Origin: Scedosporium boydii | Taxonomy: Eukaryota > Ascomycota > Sordariomycetes > Microascales > Microascaceae | DNA length: 64,000 nucleotides | Direction: 5' to 3' | NCBI GenBank assembly: GCA_002221725.1 | Contig: NJFT01000015.1 | Location: forward strand, 186,001-250,000 | Part shown: one piece after another, positions 1 through 12,647 of the stretch | Numbering within the stretch: the stretch's first letter is position 1 | Layout: each line of letters opens with the position of its first letter | Position numbers and translations under genes: made by a program | Notes under the pieces: model-generated | Told to the model about the DNA's origin: nothing | Databases searched by the model: none | Seen by the model: only the letters and a program-made list of their open reading frames with translations

Positions 1-1459
1 CGCCGTCGAGAGCGCCGAGAAGGCTTTCCCCGCTTGGAAGGCCACTAGCGTCCTCGCCCGCCAGCAGATCATGTTTAAGTTCGTCGCCTTGATCCGCGAG
101 AACTGGGACAGGATCGCCGCTAGCATCACCCTCGAGCAGGGCAAGACTTTCCCTGATGCCAAGGGTGATGTTCTCAGGGGTCTCCAGGTTGCTGAGGCTG
201 CGTGCTCGGCTCCCGAGCTCCTCAAGGGCGAGGTGCTTGAGGTTGCTAAGGACATGGAGACGAGGACGTATCGTGAGCCATTGGGTGTCGTCGCGGCTAT
301 CTGCCCATTCAGTACGTGATTATCTCCCTTTCGTCCATATACATTTCGAGCATCATTATACTGGCTATTCAGTGTGCTAACTACATTTCTTTTTTAACTT
401 CCAGACTTCCCCGCTATGATTCCTCTATGGTGTATCCCCATTGCCACCGTAACCGGCAACACCCTCGTCCTCAAGCCCTCCGAGCGTGATCCCGGTGCCG
501 CCATGATCCTCGCCGAGCTCGTCGCCAAGGCCGGCTTCCCCCCCGGTGTCGTTAACATCATCCACGGCGCCCACCGCGCCGTCAACTTCATCCTCGACGA
601 GCCCGCCATCAAGGCCGTCAGCTTCGTCGGCGGCAACAAGGCCGGCGAGTACATCTTCTCGAGGGGCTCCGCCAACGGTAAGCGTGTGCAGGCCAACCTC
701 GGCGCCAAGAACCACGCCGCCGTGCTCCCCGACGCCAACAAGAACCACTTCATCAACAGCGTCGTGGGCGCCGCCTTCGGCGCCGCCGGCCAGCGCTGCA
801 TGGCCCTCAGCACCCTCGTCTGCGTCGGCGAGACCAAGGAGTGGATCGCCGAGATCGCCGAGAGCGCCAAGGCCCTCAGCGTCAACGGCGGCTTCGAGGA
901 GGGCGCCGATCTCGGCCCCGTCATCTCCCCCGAGAACAAGGCCCGCATCGAGGACCTCATCGCCTCCGCCGAGAAGGAGGGCGCCACCATCCTCCTCGAC
1001 GGCCGCGGCTTCAAGCCCGCCAAGTACCCCAACGGCAACTGGGTCGGCCCCACCATCATCACCAACGTCACCACCGACATGCGCTGCTACAAGGAGGAGA
1101 TCTTCGGCCCCGTCCTCGTCTGCCTCAACGTCGACTCCCTCGACGACGCCGTCGAGCTCATCAACAACAACGAGTACGGTAACGGCACCGCCGTCTTCAC
1201 CAGCTCCGGCCCCACCGCCGAGACCTTCCGCCGCTCCATCGAGGCGGGCCAGGTCGGCATCAACGTCCCCATCCCCGTCCCTCTCCCCATGTTCTCCTTC
1301 ACCGGCAACAAGAAGAGCGTTGCCGGCGGCGGTGCCAGCACCTTTTACGGAAGGCCCGGTGTTAGCTTCTTCACCCAGCTCAAGACCGTCACCGCGCTCT
1401 GGAGGTCCGGCGACGCCATCTCCAAGAAGGCCGATGTGGCGATGCCCACTCAGTCGTGA
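1..1459 (+). CDS. Methylmalonate-semialdehyde dehydrogenase (CoA-acylating), 5' truncated by window edge
   Basis: Mitochondrial aldehyde dehydrogenase of the ALDH6/MmsA family, which converts methylmalonate or malonate semialdehyde to propionyl- or acetyl-CoA in valine and pyrimidine breakdown. The gene is already open at base 2. Exons are about 2..311 and 405..1459, joined at a GT-AG intron with a branch-like TGCTAAC at 374-380; the junction restores C-P-F-N-F-P, the usual ALDH6 sequence. About 454 residues are visible. The catalytic cysteine lies in G-Q-R-C-M-A near base 800, and the F-V-G-G-N-K-A-G-E-Y-I-F stretch is typical of the family. The start codon and any mitochondrial presequence lie outside the window. 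The family call is secure; the tissue or growth role is inferred. Confidence 0.93.
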
Positions 1460-2510
1460 GCTGGCTTCCAGTTGTAGAGTAATTGGTGGGGTTTGGGCAT
1501 TGTAGGGGCGAAAACTGGGCTGGAAACAAGGGCTTAGATTGATTTCTCAAGATTGTGCTACTCTTTTAAATGGGATAGGGCTTGTTTATGGAAAATGTAC
1601 TGCTTTCCACGGCAATCAATTGGGTTTTATCAGAGACTAGATATTATATTGAGGACTCTTTCTTTCCCAAGACTCTCCCCCCTCCCCCTTCTCGCACTCT
1701 ACAAACACGCCGCAGCAAGATCAGGTCTGCTTCATAAAATCAAATTCTGGTTGTAAATTATTATCAATTGACATAAAGTATATTGTGCAGTAGCTACGAC
1801 AACTATCAACCCGTGTATACTCGCGTATCCCTTCCTTCATCCATTGATGAAACTCCATTTTCTTTTCCATACCTCCACAAGCGTCGCTCACAGTTCCCCA
1901 GATTTCCACCTCTCTGAAGGGGGTGAAATAGAATAACAAAATAGCAGGAAAAACGGGGGGAACAAAGAAAAGAAAAAGAGGAGGGGGAACAAGAAATAAA
2001 AGAAAAATTCCAAAGCCAGGCATATCATTTCAAAACTCCCTACGCTCCCGTAGATGCCTTGCTCCAAAATGAAACGGAGATGTGTAAGGGAAATTTGGGA
2101 CAGTGGACAGGTTGGGAAGTAAAACGAGTCAAGCTGAACAGTACAAAGGGAAAAAAAAATCGAGGAGAAGCTCCCCTGTAGGACGTGTGTAATAATAGGG
2201 TCTCATCTCGGAGCCCCGTCTCAGTACACCCCGTGAGATTCTGTTAATGTGGGGGTTGTTCGAGATGAGCCGTGATTGTGAATGTATGCTGATGAGGGGG
2301 GGGTGGGTATATGGGAGGGACGGACAGATGATTGTTTGTATGGTACAGCGTAGTTCGGCAGTCGCCAAATTCCAGGGTTCGAGGAAAGGGTATCTTGAAA
2401 TTCAATTAAGGCTCACTGAATTTCCCTTGGGCAGAGTCGGGGCAGTGTCGACAGAGGAGCATCGGCCCCACCACTGAGCCCCGTAACTCGGAACTCCTTT
2501 CTTAAAACCC
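1460..2510. other. Tail-to-tail spacer, no gene seen
   Basis: This spacer lies between the 3' ends of the dehydrogenase and the monooxygenase. It carries A-rich and T-rich runs fitting two 3' untranslated regions. Short open frames on both strands have no codon bias or recognisable motif. Confidence 0.6.
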
Positions 2511-4927
2511 TTACGCCGGGAGCTGCAAGAAACCTTCGTAGTACGAGTCTAACCACCTCGCAGCCTCCTCACCAGAATCGTCCATGCTTGTATCCCACCG
2601 CCCAACGGAACCGACATAACCATCGGGTCGCACGTTGACAATGGCCACCTCGCCAGGTCCGAGACTGCCTAGCCACTTATTCGTGCAAAGCTTTCCTTGA
2701 GTATCCTGTTCTGGAATGTCGTCCATGTAGAAAGTCCATCGGCTGTCTTGCAACAGGGCCGGGAGGTCAGAAATTTCTACGTCAGTTTTAGGCATCGTAG
2801 CTGGTCACTGTTAATTTTCATTCCTCTTTTGAGGATGGGGAGATCCGTCGGGGGGGGGGGGGGGGGGGTTAAACTTACTGATCAAAGCAAAAGTGAACAA
2901 ATGGCTAACAACGGTGTAACGCTCAGGACGATGATAAATGTCCTCGGGAGCCGGGAGACGGGGCTGGGTTGCGTAAGATACGCTTGCTGCGGCCGATAGC
3001 CTGCTAATAAACGAGTTCCTGGAGGCGATGGCCTGGCAGAATGTTTCGAGGAATGGGCCCGACTGCTGGACATCCCACATCAGGAGGTAAATCCTAAACT
3101 GGCCAAGCATGGGAATATCCAGCTGAATATCGACGGGATTCGAGTCGATGTACCGAGTGACCTTGGCGGGTGGTAGGAGGCACCCTGGTTTCGCCTCACC
3201 CATAGCCCACAGCTGGTCAATCGGGCGGTTGATGCAGTTCTCGCCGTACTCGGCGCCGATACCCGACATGAAGCGGACATTGGTCTTAAAGCTCTCGGCA
3301 ATCGCCACGGCATCACCACCCGCGATCTGATATGCATGTTCATAGTCGAAATTAACCAAATCCAGGGCAATCTTCCTTCGCTCCTGCTCGTAGCTCTCCA
3401 TGAGGACGGGCTTCGCGAGGCCACGGACGGCAAAGTTGAGCTTCCAGGCAAGGTTCCAGGAATCGTGCATCGACGTGTTCATGCCTTGGGCCGACTTCGG
3501 GGAGTGAGTATGGCTTGCGTCGCCCGCGAGGAAGGCACGCAGATGGTTGTCATTGAAACGGCTCGCCACACGCTGGCCGATCTGGTATCGTCCGAACCAC
3601 TCGAGATATTTCCAATCGATTTCGTAAGGAGCCATGATCTTCTTGGCGCGTTGCATGATGAATTCTTGGCCAAGTTCTCGACGATCAGACTTGGGACCCA
3701 ACTTCAACTCGATGTACAGCCTCGTCATATTTCGCTCTCGGGGAACTATAAGAATAGAGCCGTATTCTTTCGAGTTTACCAGCGTCTTGGACCAGATATC
3801 GGGGAAATCCGTCACGAGCTCTCCGTCGAGCACGCCCCAGATTGCAGCCTGCGACATGCCCACCGGTCGGGCATCGGGTATGCTTTTTCGTACTTTTGAA
3901 TGCGCACCATCGCCTAACGACGTGTAAAACTTGGTTAACTGCTATACTTCAAAGGCGCTCGTCTCGTAATTATCAAGGGAAATTTTTTTTTCCATCAGGT
4001 GTAGGATATAAGCCTGATGGGTGATGAAAAGAGCAAAGAGAAGCGAGATCGCAAGGGCAGCATCAAAATGGACAAGCTTACATCCGATCAAGTACTGGGT
4101 GTGGATAGATCTCCGATCCTGGGTGACATTCGTTCGGCAATTAACCTGCAGCGGTCGGCTCTTGTCCTCGGGGACGTTGTATGATTCGAAGGCTGTGTTT
4201 CGTCGAACCTCAACTCCGCGCTTCCTCATATCCTCAATGAATAGACTTTCGACCATTCCTTGATGGACAAGGAGGATATAAGGATCTAGAACATCAATGA
4301 TTGGAGGGTAATGAACCTCTCGCCCCAGTCGATGAAGAGGCTCGTCCTCGGTGCTGCGCCAAAAGGAAATATCGTACACGCGGACGCCTCGTAGTAATAA
4401 TAGATCAGCAAGGCGCATCTGTCTGAAGGTCTCGATCGTCTTGGGTTGTAAACCATCGGCCCTGTGGAGAGTGGTTAAAAGGAAGGGTTAGCAAAAACAA
4501 GAGAAAAGTTAAAGAAATCAAGGTTAGAAGTCGATGAAGCGCGCAATCCCTAAAGAGCAGAACACCAACCCCATCGAGACACGGCTTACCTTCCAACGGG
4601 GGTTTGATCAGCCCTATCGTCGATGATGGTGACTTTGATACCAAATCGGCTGAGGTTGGCAGCAAGCATCAAGCCAGCGGGCCCGGCGCCAACAACACAC
4701 ACTTGGCACTCTGAGGGAGGCAGGGGGAGGCTGCGGAATCTCGCGAGAGCATCCATGGTTATTTCCAGGGAGCCATCTTGTTGGCGGCCGTCGCCGTTCT
4801 GTTGTTCCGCCATGTCGGTGTCGGAATGGAGGGCTCCGGGGGCCATGATAACAACAAGGAAAGTGGGAGAATGCGGTGTCTCTGTCCGATCAGTAGAAAT
4901 AGCAGCCTGCGCAGCAGGATTCGCCAA
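2511..4927 (-). CDS. FAD-dependent monooxygenase, phenol 2-monooxygenase type
   Basis: Predicted NADPH-dependent aromatic hydroxylase. Exons on the minus strand are 4927..4590, 4461..4082, 3913..2879 and 2800..2511, giving 680 residues; all three junctions are GT-AG and keep frame. In order: an N-terminal Rossmann FAD motif (G-A-G-P-A-G-L-M) near residue 60, a D-G-A-H-S-K-V-R motif created exactly by the second splice, the second FAD motif G-D-A-S-H-T-H-S-P near residue 340, and a C-terminal thioredoxin-fold region as in phenol hydroxylases. The start is uncertain: methionines 26, 37 and 56 could also serve, and the residues before the FAD motif look disordered. The third intron contains a run of 19 C on the sense strand. 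Substrate cannot be told; phenol, salicylate-like or secondary-metabolite rings are possible. Confidence 0.88.
2850..2868. repeat. Mononucleotide G run of 19 inside an intron
   Basis: Nineteen consecutive G on the plus strand, which is poly-C in the sense of the monooxygenase gene. It begins 10 bases inside the donor site of the last intron (2878..2801). Confidence 0.95.
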
Positions 4928-7900
4928 TTATAGGAGTTATGGAGCGATTGACAGCAAGCAGGGGCGGAGTGATTATCTGGAAGGGTTGGAGGGGCGTTGC
5001 GAAGCGCAAGGCGGGGAGTGATGGCGCAAAGCTGAAATTGATTGCCTGGGGATTTTTGGCGGGCTTCGTGAAGAGGTTGTCGACAGGGTTCAATGCGTCG
5101 GATAGGCACGAGGTTCGGTGGATTCTATGCTTTCCCGCGATTGTCGCGATGGCAAGCGATACAAGGAACACAAATAGAAAGAAAGTAGACAATAGAAGGG
5201 GGTTTATGTTGACGAGAATAATATGAAGGGGCTCCGACCGCCCCGACGATGCAAGTTGCAGCTGATTTTTCCCCTTCGAACGGCGCACGATCAGCAGACG
5301 AACGAAGCTAAACAGTGACTGTGGATTTGCACTTGGCAACAGGTGGCGGATGGTTGTGCCAGAACAAATCCGTCGAGCGGCGACTCCCTGATGTTTTCCG
5401 TGTTTGCCCCAGACAACCTTGGACAGCGGCGGTGGGGACCGAAAAAGAGACCTTTGCTCCTTTTCCCCTCTCACACACTCTCACACACAGAACGGCGAGG
5501 AGCGGAGGCTTCGGGTCCCTCTTTGCTTTTTGGTCCTGGACAGCGGAATAAAAATATTACGAAAATTGGGTTTGCATTGACGGGATGCCTTTTAAGAGGT
5601 TGATGGAACAACTGCAAATACAAGTAAAGTAGAGAGCGGGGAGAAAAGGCAAGGACAAAGAGAGAAAAGGAAGGGATGGTCAACCGGAGTCGAACGTCGT
5701 CGAACACGGGCGACTTCAACCTTCTCAGAATGCTCCTAGCCTCCTGCCTCCTACCGACAAAAATCCCCGGAGTGTCATCAAGAGATGGCACGACAACTGT
5801 GGACAATGGTCTGATTCTTGCCGATGCTTTCCCCTGCCAGGCCAGTAAGTGGCAGTAACTCCCTCGGCGACGTGTCACCCTATTGGTCCGGGCCAAACTA
5901 ATGGTCTGGAAGGCGCATCAGAGCCGGCCGTGTCCTGCCCACAGCGAAGTACGTACCGGACTAATACACTGCATTGTACTTCGTACCTTCCATCCAAATC
6001 CAAATTCAGACCGTGCTGCAGTGTACCAAGACCAGCCAACACTATCTGAGATGTCGCTTTCAGAGCGTGCGAAATAGTGTAGTGAACACTGCTGAGGTAC
6101 ACCGAACGATACGACACGACGTACGAAGTACTCTACACTTGACTCCCGAGGCGCCATGCGCCCTAAGAAGTACGACTTGGAAGCAGTTTCCATCTCGACG
6201 ACATTAAAGTACTCCACACTCCGTACTCCGGACTGTGAGTCGCGACTGCCAGGATCTGTGACTGCGACAAACCGGGCCAGTGCAGAGGAACTCCGTACTT
6301 CGCACGAAGGACACCTGGCAGCAGAGGCCATCGTTGGAATGACTCGGAAGCTGTGAAGCGGGAGTTGCTTACGAAGGCGCGTCGTTTCATTGGGACATCA
6401 ATTTTGATGCTACACAGTCTAGACCATCCAAAAGTCCTTCACGATCCGGTGACCGCCTCAAACCCATCCAAACCGGCGGGATCAAAAAGCATCAAATTTA
6501 TCAATTCACTAACCAAGCCTGGCTCCTGTTTGGGTCTTCTTGAGCACTTGTGACCCCAAGTCCTATCTTTAACTCACAAACCACGACCCAACCACATCCT
6601 CGGATCCTATTACTACTGCATATGTAATATTGATCCTCCCCAACATCGTACTATATCTGTACAATCCGAGGCCCACCATCTCATCTTGCAACTGTGTCTG
6701 TTCATTTGATATCATTTGATATTGGGACAACACATCGTCCCAGGAAACTGTACTCCATACTCAATAATGCCACCACCACAGGCACACGCCGGCATTGAGT
6801 CCTAGCTACTATGTACGTGTCAATGGCTGGCAATCATATGCATTAAACTCGGTGCATTGGCCAAGATGGCATCGAGAGCCGGATCCTCTCCAAGGGTGGT
6901 ACCATTCGGCGTACACAGATACCCTACTTCATACAGTCTCTTTTGGTGTTGTGAATCACAAGCTTAGGGAATTTTTCATGAACCCTCTCTCTGCATTTGG
7001 AATAGGTGTACGTTAATCAAGGCTGCTGCAGGGCTGCGTGCCTGGCCATGTAATCTACAGACGCAGGAGACATGCATCCCGTGGGCGTCCTCGTCCTTAT
7101 CGACCCTGTCTCTTACGAGCCGTTTGGACTTTCGTGCCACATTCGCTGCCACCTCGCTCGATTGAGATGTCATACGCGACGACGTAATCTACCACTCGCA
7201 GCAGCGTCCCCAATTACCTCCAATTGTCCTCCTACCTCGGCGCCGGTTTGGACTAGAGCTTACAAATTCGACGCAAGAGTGTGGAGGTTGATTGTTCATA
7301 TTCTGCTCTGTCCTCTGTCGTGGTTCTTCTAGAACCCTCAACAATCCAGTTGATCTTGTGGAGTACCTGAACTCGTTGGACACAAAATCTTCAGAGTTGC
7401 ATCTAGCGGCGAACGCTAGGCCCGCACTCGTACGATCAATGCTTTGCCACTAGTGTCTGGGGACCAGCCCCCACCGCACTACACCGCACTCACTCCATGG
7501 AGTCCATCTCCTAGTACGACTTCAAAGTCTGGAAGTTCTGGTGTCGACATCCATCCATGTCTTAGACGAAAGACATAGTGGAGGTTCGTGGAGATTTCAG
7601 GCCTTAAGGAATTCGAAATGTGTTCTAGAGCCTATCCGGACGCTTTAGCCGCAGGACGGAGCATTAGTCGGGACGGACGGCCTGTACCATATTGGGATAG
7701 ATGCATCTCGAATCATGTACGAAGTGTGTATACGCGTCTCTCTTACGATGATTGGGATTCAGAACGATTGTCGGGATTAGAAGCGTTGGTTTAGATCGGG
7801 TGGTACTTCGTAGACGTTGGATTTAACTTCTCCTGTCCCAAGATGCTTTCCAAACGCACGGCTCCGTCTACCTGCAGAGCCCCATGACCAAGAAGGCCCA

Positions 7901-8214
7901 TGTCTCGAGAGTATGCCATCGACCCAAACACACAACGTAGTGACGTAGTATCCAAATGTTATTAGAATGGCTATTCTAAACAATATGTATTAAGAAAAGG
8001 TGGTCTCCGTTTCGAGACGTCAGAATGTAGTATATACATTGGGTTGGAACCTCCTCCGGCTGGATACACGTGAGGGGAGTACATTGATTAACACATTCGA
8101 CGGACATTAGTAGGGTATCATGAGAAAAAAAAAAGAAAGAAAGAGAGATGTAATGCAAGGTGATACCGAGCTTGACACCATCTCGGCTGCCTCCCAGGCT
8201 CGTGTCGGTATTAA
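4928..8214. other. Long gene-free spacer with dispersed TACGAAGTA words
   Basis: About 3.3 kb upstream of the monooxygenase and downstream of the secreted-protein gene. Open frames are short, overlapping and without family features. The part from 5940 to 7815 contains several copies of the 9-bp word TACGAAGTA or TACTTCGTA and near variants. A stretch near 5677-5710 has a B-box-like GTTCGACTCC on the minus strand but no tRNA stems. Confidence 0.6.
5946..6307. repeat. Cluster of TACTTCGTA / TACGAAGTA words and variants
   Basis: Exact copies lie at 5977-5985 and 6122-6130, with related words ACTCCGTA at 6218-6225 and CTCCGTACTTCGCACG at 6291-6306. A further exact copy is at 7804-7812. They lie outside all supported genes. 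Confidence 0.7.
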
Positions 8215-9319
8215 TTACCACAAGAAGGCCCCAGCAACAGTGACGAGACAGAGCCAGTGCGCCCCGCCCCTCCAGTCTAGCGAGGCGGCACCGCCGATTC
8301 CATCCTCCGGCGTCGCCTCGGGCTTCTGTCCGCCGAGACCGTTTTCGCCGTCGAACTCGTCCGGAAGAATAACCTCGACCGCCGTGGTGTCGCCGGGAGC
8401 GAAGAGGACGCCGACGGCTTGCGTGGAGGACATGTCGATGTCTTCGGGCGCCATTATGTTGTTGTTGACCTGGTCGCAGGACGGCCGGGCGTCCATCTCG
8501 CCGATACGGTTTGTCACGGCGATGGGGAGGTCGAGAATTGTGTAGTGTTCTGCGTCGTCTAGTCGGAAAGATTGCCGGATAGATATCTGTTTATGAACTA
8601 ATATTAGTAAATGGGGGAATATAAGGGTGCTGCGGCTTTTCTTCGCTCCGACCTTCCCGGGTTTCCTCTTCTGCTATGCCTAGTGTAGGGTCCCGCCGGA
8701 GTAGGCCGGGGACTACACAACTTGCTGTTCGGGAATATCTATATGTGGGGTGTGAATGCTTGTCTCACATTATAAACGCCTCGGTCACTACCCGCGTCCT
8801 TGGGCTGGCCATCCCCCACGAGACAGTCGGGCCATAACCAATTGATGTGCTTGACAGTACTGCCAGGTTCCTGGGCCATGATATCGCCGTCCACGGCCTC
8901 GGTGAGATTCGACACGGTAAAGTTCCTTCCGGTATTGTAGCTGTAGAGGAATATGGTGATGTTGTGTATTAAGCTTGGGCTTACGTCGACGTACGGCGGC
9001 AGGTTGAGCTTGCCATTGGCGGTAACATCGAGGGAGATGTGAAGGGTTTCTAGAAATTCCCGGTTGTGTTAGTTTCGAGCGACATCCCATCGCACACCCG
9101 TCCCCAACATTGAAGTCCCACACATCCCCAGCTGCGAAATTGACACTATCCCAAGCAAGTTCGCTACATACCTCCACCCAATGGTGTGCCCGGTTGCGGA
9201 GCATTCACGACGGCGAAACCTGGTGTAAAGATTTGACCGCCAGAAACGACAAAAGACTGCGCTGAGCAGTGAATTGCTAGGAGAGGCAGAACAGCTGCCA
9301 GCTTTCCTAACGGCAGCAT
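8215..9319 (-). CDS. Small secreted protein, probable GPI-anchored, function unknown
   Basis: Exons on the minus strand are 9319..9172, 9049..8769 and 8586..8215, giving 266 residues; both introns are GT-AG and in frame. The protein begins with a clear signal peptide (about residues 1-20, hydrophobic, ending in C-S-A-Q-S). The body has four N-glycosylation sequons (N-I-T, N-F-T, N-L-T, N-I-S), the last completed across the second splice junction. The tail has a small-residue patch G-G-A-A-S followed by a final hydrophobic segment, the layout of a GPI-anchor signal. It therefore probably sits on the plasma membrane or in the cell wall. I do not recognise a named domain; it resembles lineage-wide fungal hypothetical proteins. 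The coding call rests on the consistent splicing, signal peptide and sequons. Confidence 0.78.
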
Positions 9320-10967
9320 TTAGGCAGAAAAAAAAACTAGTGGCGATGATATGAGACGGTCTTTAGGCGATTCCAGTTGGTATGGTGTAGGCGGGTCGGC
9401 AGCGGCAGTGGAGTCTTTCTTCACACTTTTCTTCTTCTTTTTTTCCGCAAAACAACAGAAAGAAGAGAAGCAAACACAAGACTAGAGCAGCTTTTGGTGG
9501 AGGGTAATTTTGGGGGAACGGAAGGGTATTTAGCCAGAACGAGCGATGCTGGGATTTGCCTTGATCTTCATCAAAGGGGGGCGTTTCAAAGGGGCGTGAG
9601 GGAAGTGAAACGGGACCCAGATCCGAGAGACTGGGGTTGCGGAGAGGTGAAGTCCCTTTCCGTTCTACATTACGACGTAATAAAATTGAGGCGATGCGAT
9701 CAAAACGTAGGCAGTTTATTTCCTCTGTTATGTCTGCGGTAGGCATGGCGTGGGCATTGGATAATGAGCGCCGCTGCGACGATAATCTGGACATGGAGTT
9801 GATGGATGATGGTTGGACGGATTCTATAAGTCCGTCGACAACGTAGGTAGAAAAGACGGTAGTTATCTAACTTTGCATTCTACTAGCCATTGAACGCTGA
9901 GACCATGAAGGCGATGGTGATATTCCGATTCCCTTCGGTCGGGGAGGCGCGTCCACACATGTTCTAACTGAATTGATTAGAAGAATTAAAGAATTGAAGA
10001 ATCAAATATTAAAACCCAGCTATGCTTTAGTTTCTCTGCATTGACTCTTTTTTTCAAGGTATAGGATAGACTTTCCTCGATCCAAGGCCTCTCGATCACC
10101 TCGGTTACAAATAACCCAAGTCCAGCGCTTTGACAGACTCGACAAAGGTTCATGGAGCATCATCTTGTTATAGATCTCGCCAAGTTGGCATGCCCTCTCT
10201 TCTTGACCGGCAAGTCTTTGGGGTTATCTCCAACATTGCTTGCGGCGGCGATCGACGAGGTGATCCAAGCTCCGTTTCAGATTCCAGATGCCAGATTCCA
10301 GATTCAAATTCCGCAATGCAGCCCGGTTCCGGATTCTGGGGTTCCATGCATGGCTCAAGCATGTCGAATAGGAAGAGGAGAGCCAACAAAGACATGCCAA
10401 TGTGGGAAAGGCGGGATTGTAACTTTGGGTCACGACTCACAACATAGGACAGGGACAAAGAATGGAAACGGGTGAAACCAGGCAATGTAATGAAGAAGTA
10501 ATCTTATGAAGAAGGCAGTTGGATGAACATGGAGTACAAAGTATGCCAAAGGAAACTGAGGTCTGGACAGGAAGGAAGAAAGACAAAGTAAATTGCAAGA
10601 TAGATCCCGATCTTAAGACTTCCTACGTCGAAATCGGTTGGATCGTGGAGCCGAGAACCATGAATATGACGAGGTTGGTGGATTGACCAGGGGTTGCCTC
10701 GCTCATTTGATAGATCACTTCTGTCTCGGATCGATAACCTCATTCCAAACAACAACGCAATTGAATACGAAGCATACGGCAGCTCCTCCCGTTCACCGAC
10801 GGCTGTGACAGTGTGGCAAGACAGAATAAAAATAAAAGCATCAATGATTCGGCCAGTCAATTTAGGAGCTTCAAGACCTGGGGAGACCAGTCTTGCAGGG
10901 CTCAGGTACGTTCAGTCCATGTTACATTCATAAGCACAAAGATGATATCGAAGAGAGGGATAAGACT
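9320..10967. other. Spacer, no gene seen
   Basis: About 1.6 kb of noncoding-looking DNA. It holds a short imperfect repeat of CAGATTCCAGAT-like units at 10278-10304. Open frames of 100-140 codons on both strands have no conserved motifs and overlap each other. Confidence 0.55.
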
Positions 10968-12647
10968 CTAGCTGGTCTCCTCAGCTGTTCCCTCCATCTC
11001 CGTGTCCAATTCCAGAGCGGGCTCCTGCTTTCCATCCGATTTTACATCGCCACTACCATCTCCATCGCCATCGCCTGAAACACTCTTGCGCCCGTCGTCG
11101 TCGTCGTCGTCGTCGTCGGCGGGAAACTTGTCCACTACCACTTGCATAGGAAATCGGGTATGAACTTTGTGGTAGGCGTAGCCGTTCCCGTGGCCATAAG
11201 AGATTAACATAGGTCGCGTGATTAGATCGACTAGACGCCCGTCCACTGTCCATGACGCGTCGTTCAGTCAGTAAAATCCAATAATGAAATAATGATATTA
11301 AATAGATAAATAAATAATGAATTGAGAAAATCATATCCCCCCTGAAGATAGGAGAGGAGGAGCGTGAAGAAGGAAGACCACTTACTCAGTTCCTCATCTC
11401 CGCAATGGGCATCCTTACTCAACGCCACGAAGCCTTTTGATCGACTTGAAATGAGGCCCCAAAGACTGGGATGAATTGGTTCTTCTTTGGGGTCCGTGAA
11501 GAGGAAGCCATGAAGCGCTTTGGTCTCTGGGTGCCCAAAGACGACGGACCAGTCAGCTCTGTCGAGATGCATGCAAAAGTCTGCCTCGACCGCCCATTTG
11601 ACGATCCGCAAGAGCCTCTCATTCAAGTCATCCTCGCTGAAGAGCCCCGCGATGTGGAAAAATGGGCGAAGCTCCTCCTTCATGGAGTTCATCACCATCT
11701 GACAATCAAAACGGGCCTCATGCTGCGTGGTCTCTCGAATAAGACCAACCGTCAAGTTCCTCCAAATATGGTAGCGGAGGGTCCACTCGACGTCAGATTC
11801 GCTTGCCAATGCTAACGTTATTGTTATTTTTGGGTTCGTCTCCGCGATCTTGACAAGGAGAGGATATAGAGGGGGGCAGTGGGGAAAGGAAAGATGTAGA
11901 CTTACGCGCACCAAGACGTCTCAGCACAGAGTAGGCTTCCCAGTGCTCACCAAGCCAAGGTCCCTCCGCCCTTGAGAAGATCTTGTTGTCCAATATGTGC
12001 CAGATCCATGCCTCAAATATTAGACGCGGCCGCGCCTTTCGGGGGCCGCTCTCGAGATATTGCTTGGCTTTCGGTGCCCAGCCCATCAGCTTCTCTTGGA
12101 CAGCAGGTGTCAGGCTCTCCCAGAAAATCTGCTCTGGGAAATAGTACACCGACAAGTATTGAATATCGCTCATTAGGTACTCCCAAATATCCACAATTCG
12201 ACCAGTAGTTCCAAAGGAGTGTAAGTGTTGTACTGGGCGGGCTGCATAGTGGGACATTTGACGGCGGTTTGGTGATAACTCATCAGTTCGTGCTAGCTCT
12301 GGCTGCTCAGATATGGCCACCTTGAGTAAGGCTTTGGTCTTGTCAAGCTCCTCTTCTGTGCTTCTCAGCTGGTCCTCCAGCTGCCGAATCCTAGAGGTCA
12401 TCTTGGCCTCATCGGTATCTCTTCCTTCTGTACGGCTTCTGTACTTCTCCAACTGCTGAGTACTGGGAAGAATCTCAGAGGTGCTCATGGGGTGAGGTGC
12501 ATCCGGCTTAGGGGGCATTTTGAAGGTGCTAATGGTGTTGTCAGGTGGAGCTGGCTCAGTAGGCATCTTGAAGGTGCTATTATGATGGCTGAAGTTGGCG
12601 CCTCTTCGGGTTTTTATTTCCCCATCAGAGGATCTCCTTCGCTTCAT
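10968..12647 (-). CDS. Uncharacterised fungal protein with coiled coil and poly-Asp segment
   Basis: Exons on the minus strand are 12647..11906, 11811..11386 and 11245..10968, giving 481 residues with both GT-AG junctions in frame. The N-terminus is basic (M-K-R-R-R-S-S), consistent with a nuclear signal, followed by two copies of S-T-F-K-M-P and a predicted coiled coil at about residues 80-113. The middle (residues 140-390) is Trp- and aromatic-rich and looks globular. Near the C-terminus eight Asp in a row are encoded by a GTC trinucleotide run. It is divergent with the Hsp70-like gene, with 675 bp between start codons. The open frame extends upstream through a TG repeat (His-Thr dipeptides), so I chose the M-K-R-R-R start. 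I do not recognise the family and assign no function. Confidence 0.72.
11094..11117. repeat. GTC trinucleotide run (8 units) coding for eight Asp
   Basis: Eight GTC units on the plus strand, read as eight GAC codons on the minus strand in the last exon of the coiled-coil protein gene. Confidence 0.95.

Noticed and set aside
546..1505. 319-codon plus-strand frame overlapping the dehydrogenase
   Set aside because: It is a shadow caused by strong C bias at third positions; the product is almost only Ser, Pro, Thr and Ala. The ALDH frame carries the real motifs.
5660..5760. tRNA-like B-box word (GTTCGACTCC) on the minus strand
   Set aside because: The T arm does not pair and no matching acceptor stem or A box is found at the right distance.
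9363..9794. 143-codon minus frame upstream of the secreted-protein gene
   Set aside because: There is no conserved motif and its poly-Leu/Phe stretch arises from a T/C-rich tract. It lies in the likely promoter of the secreted-protein gene.
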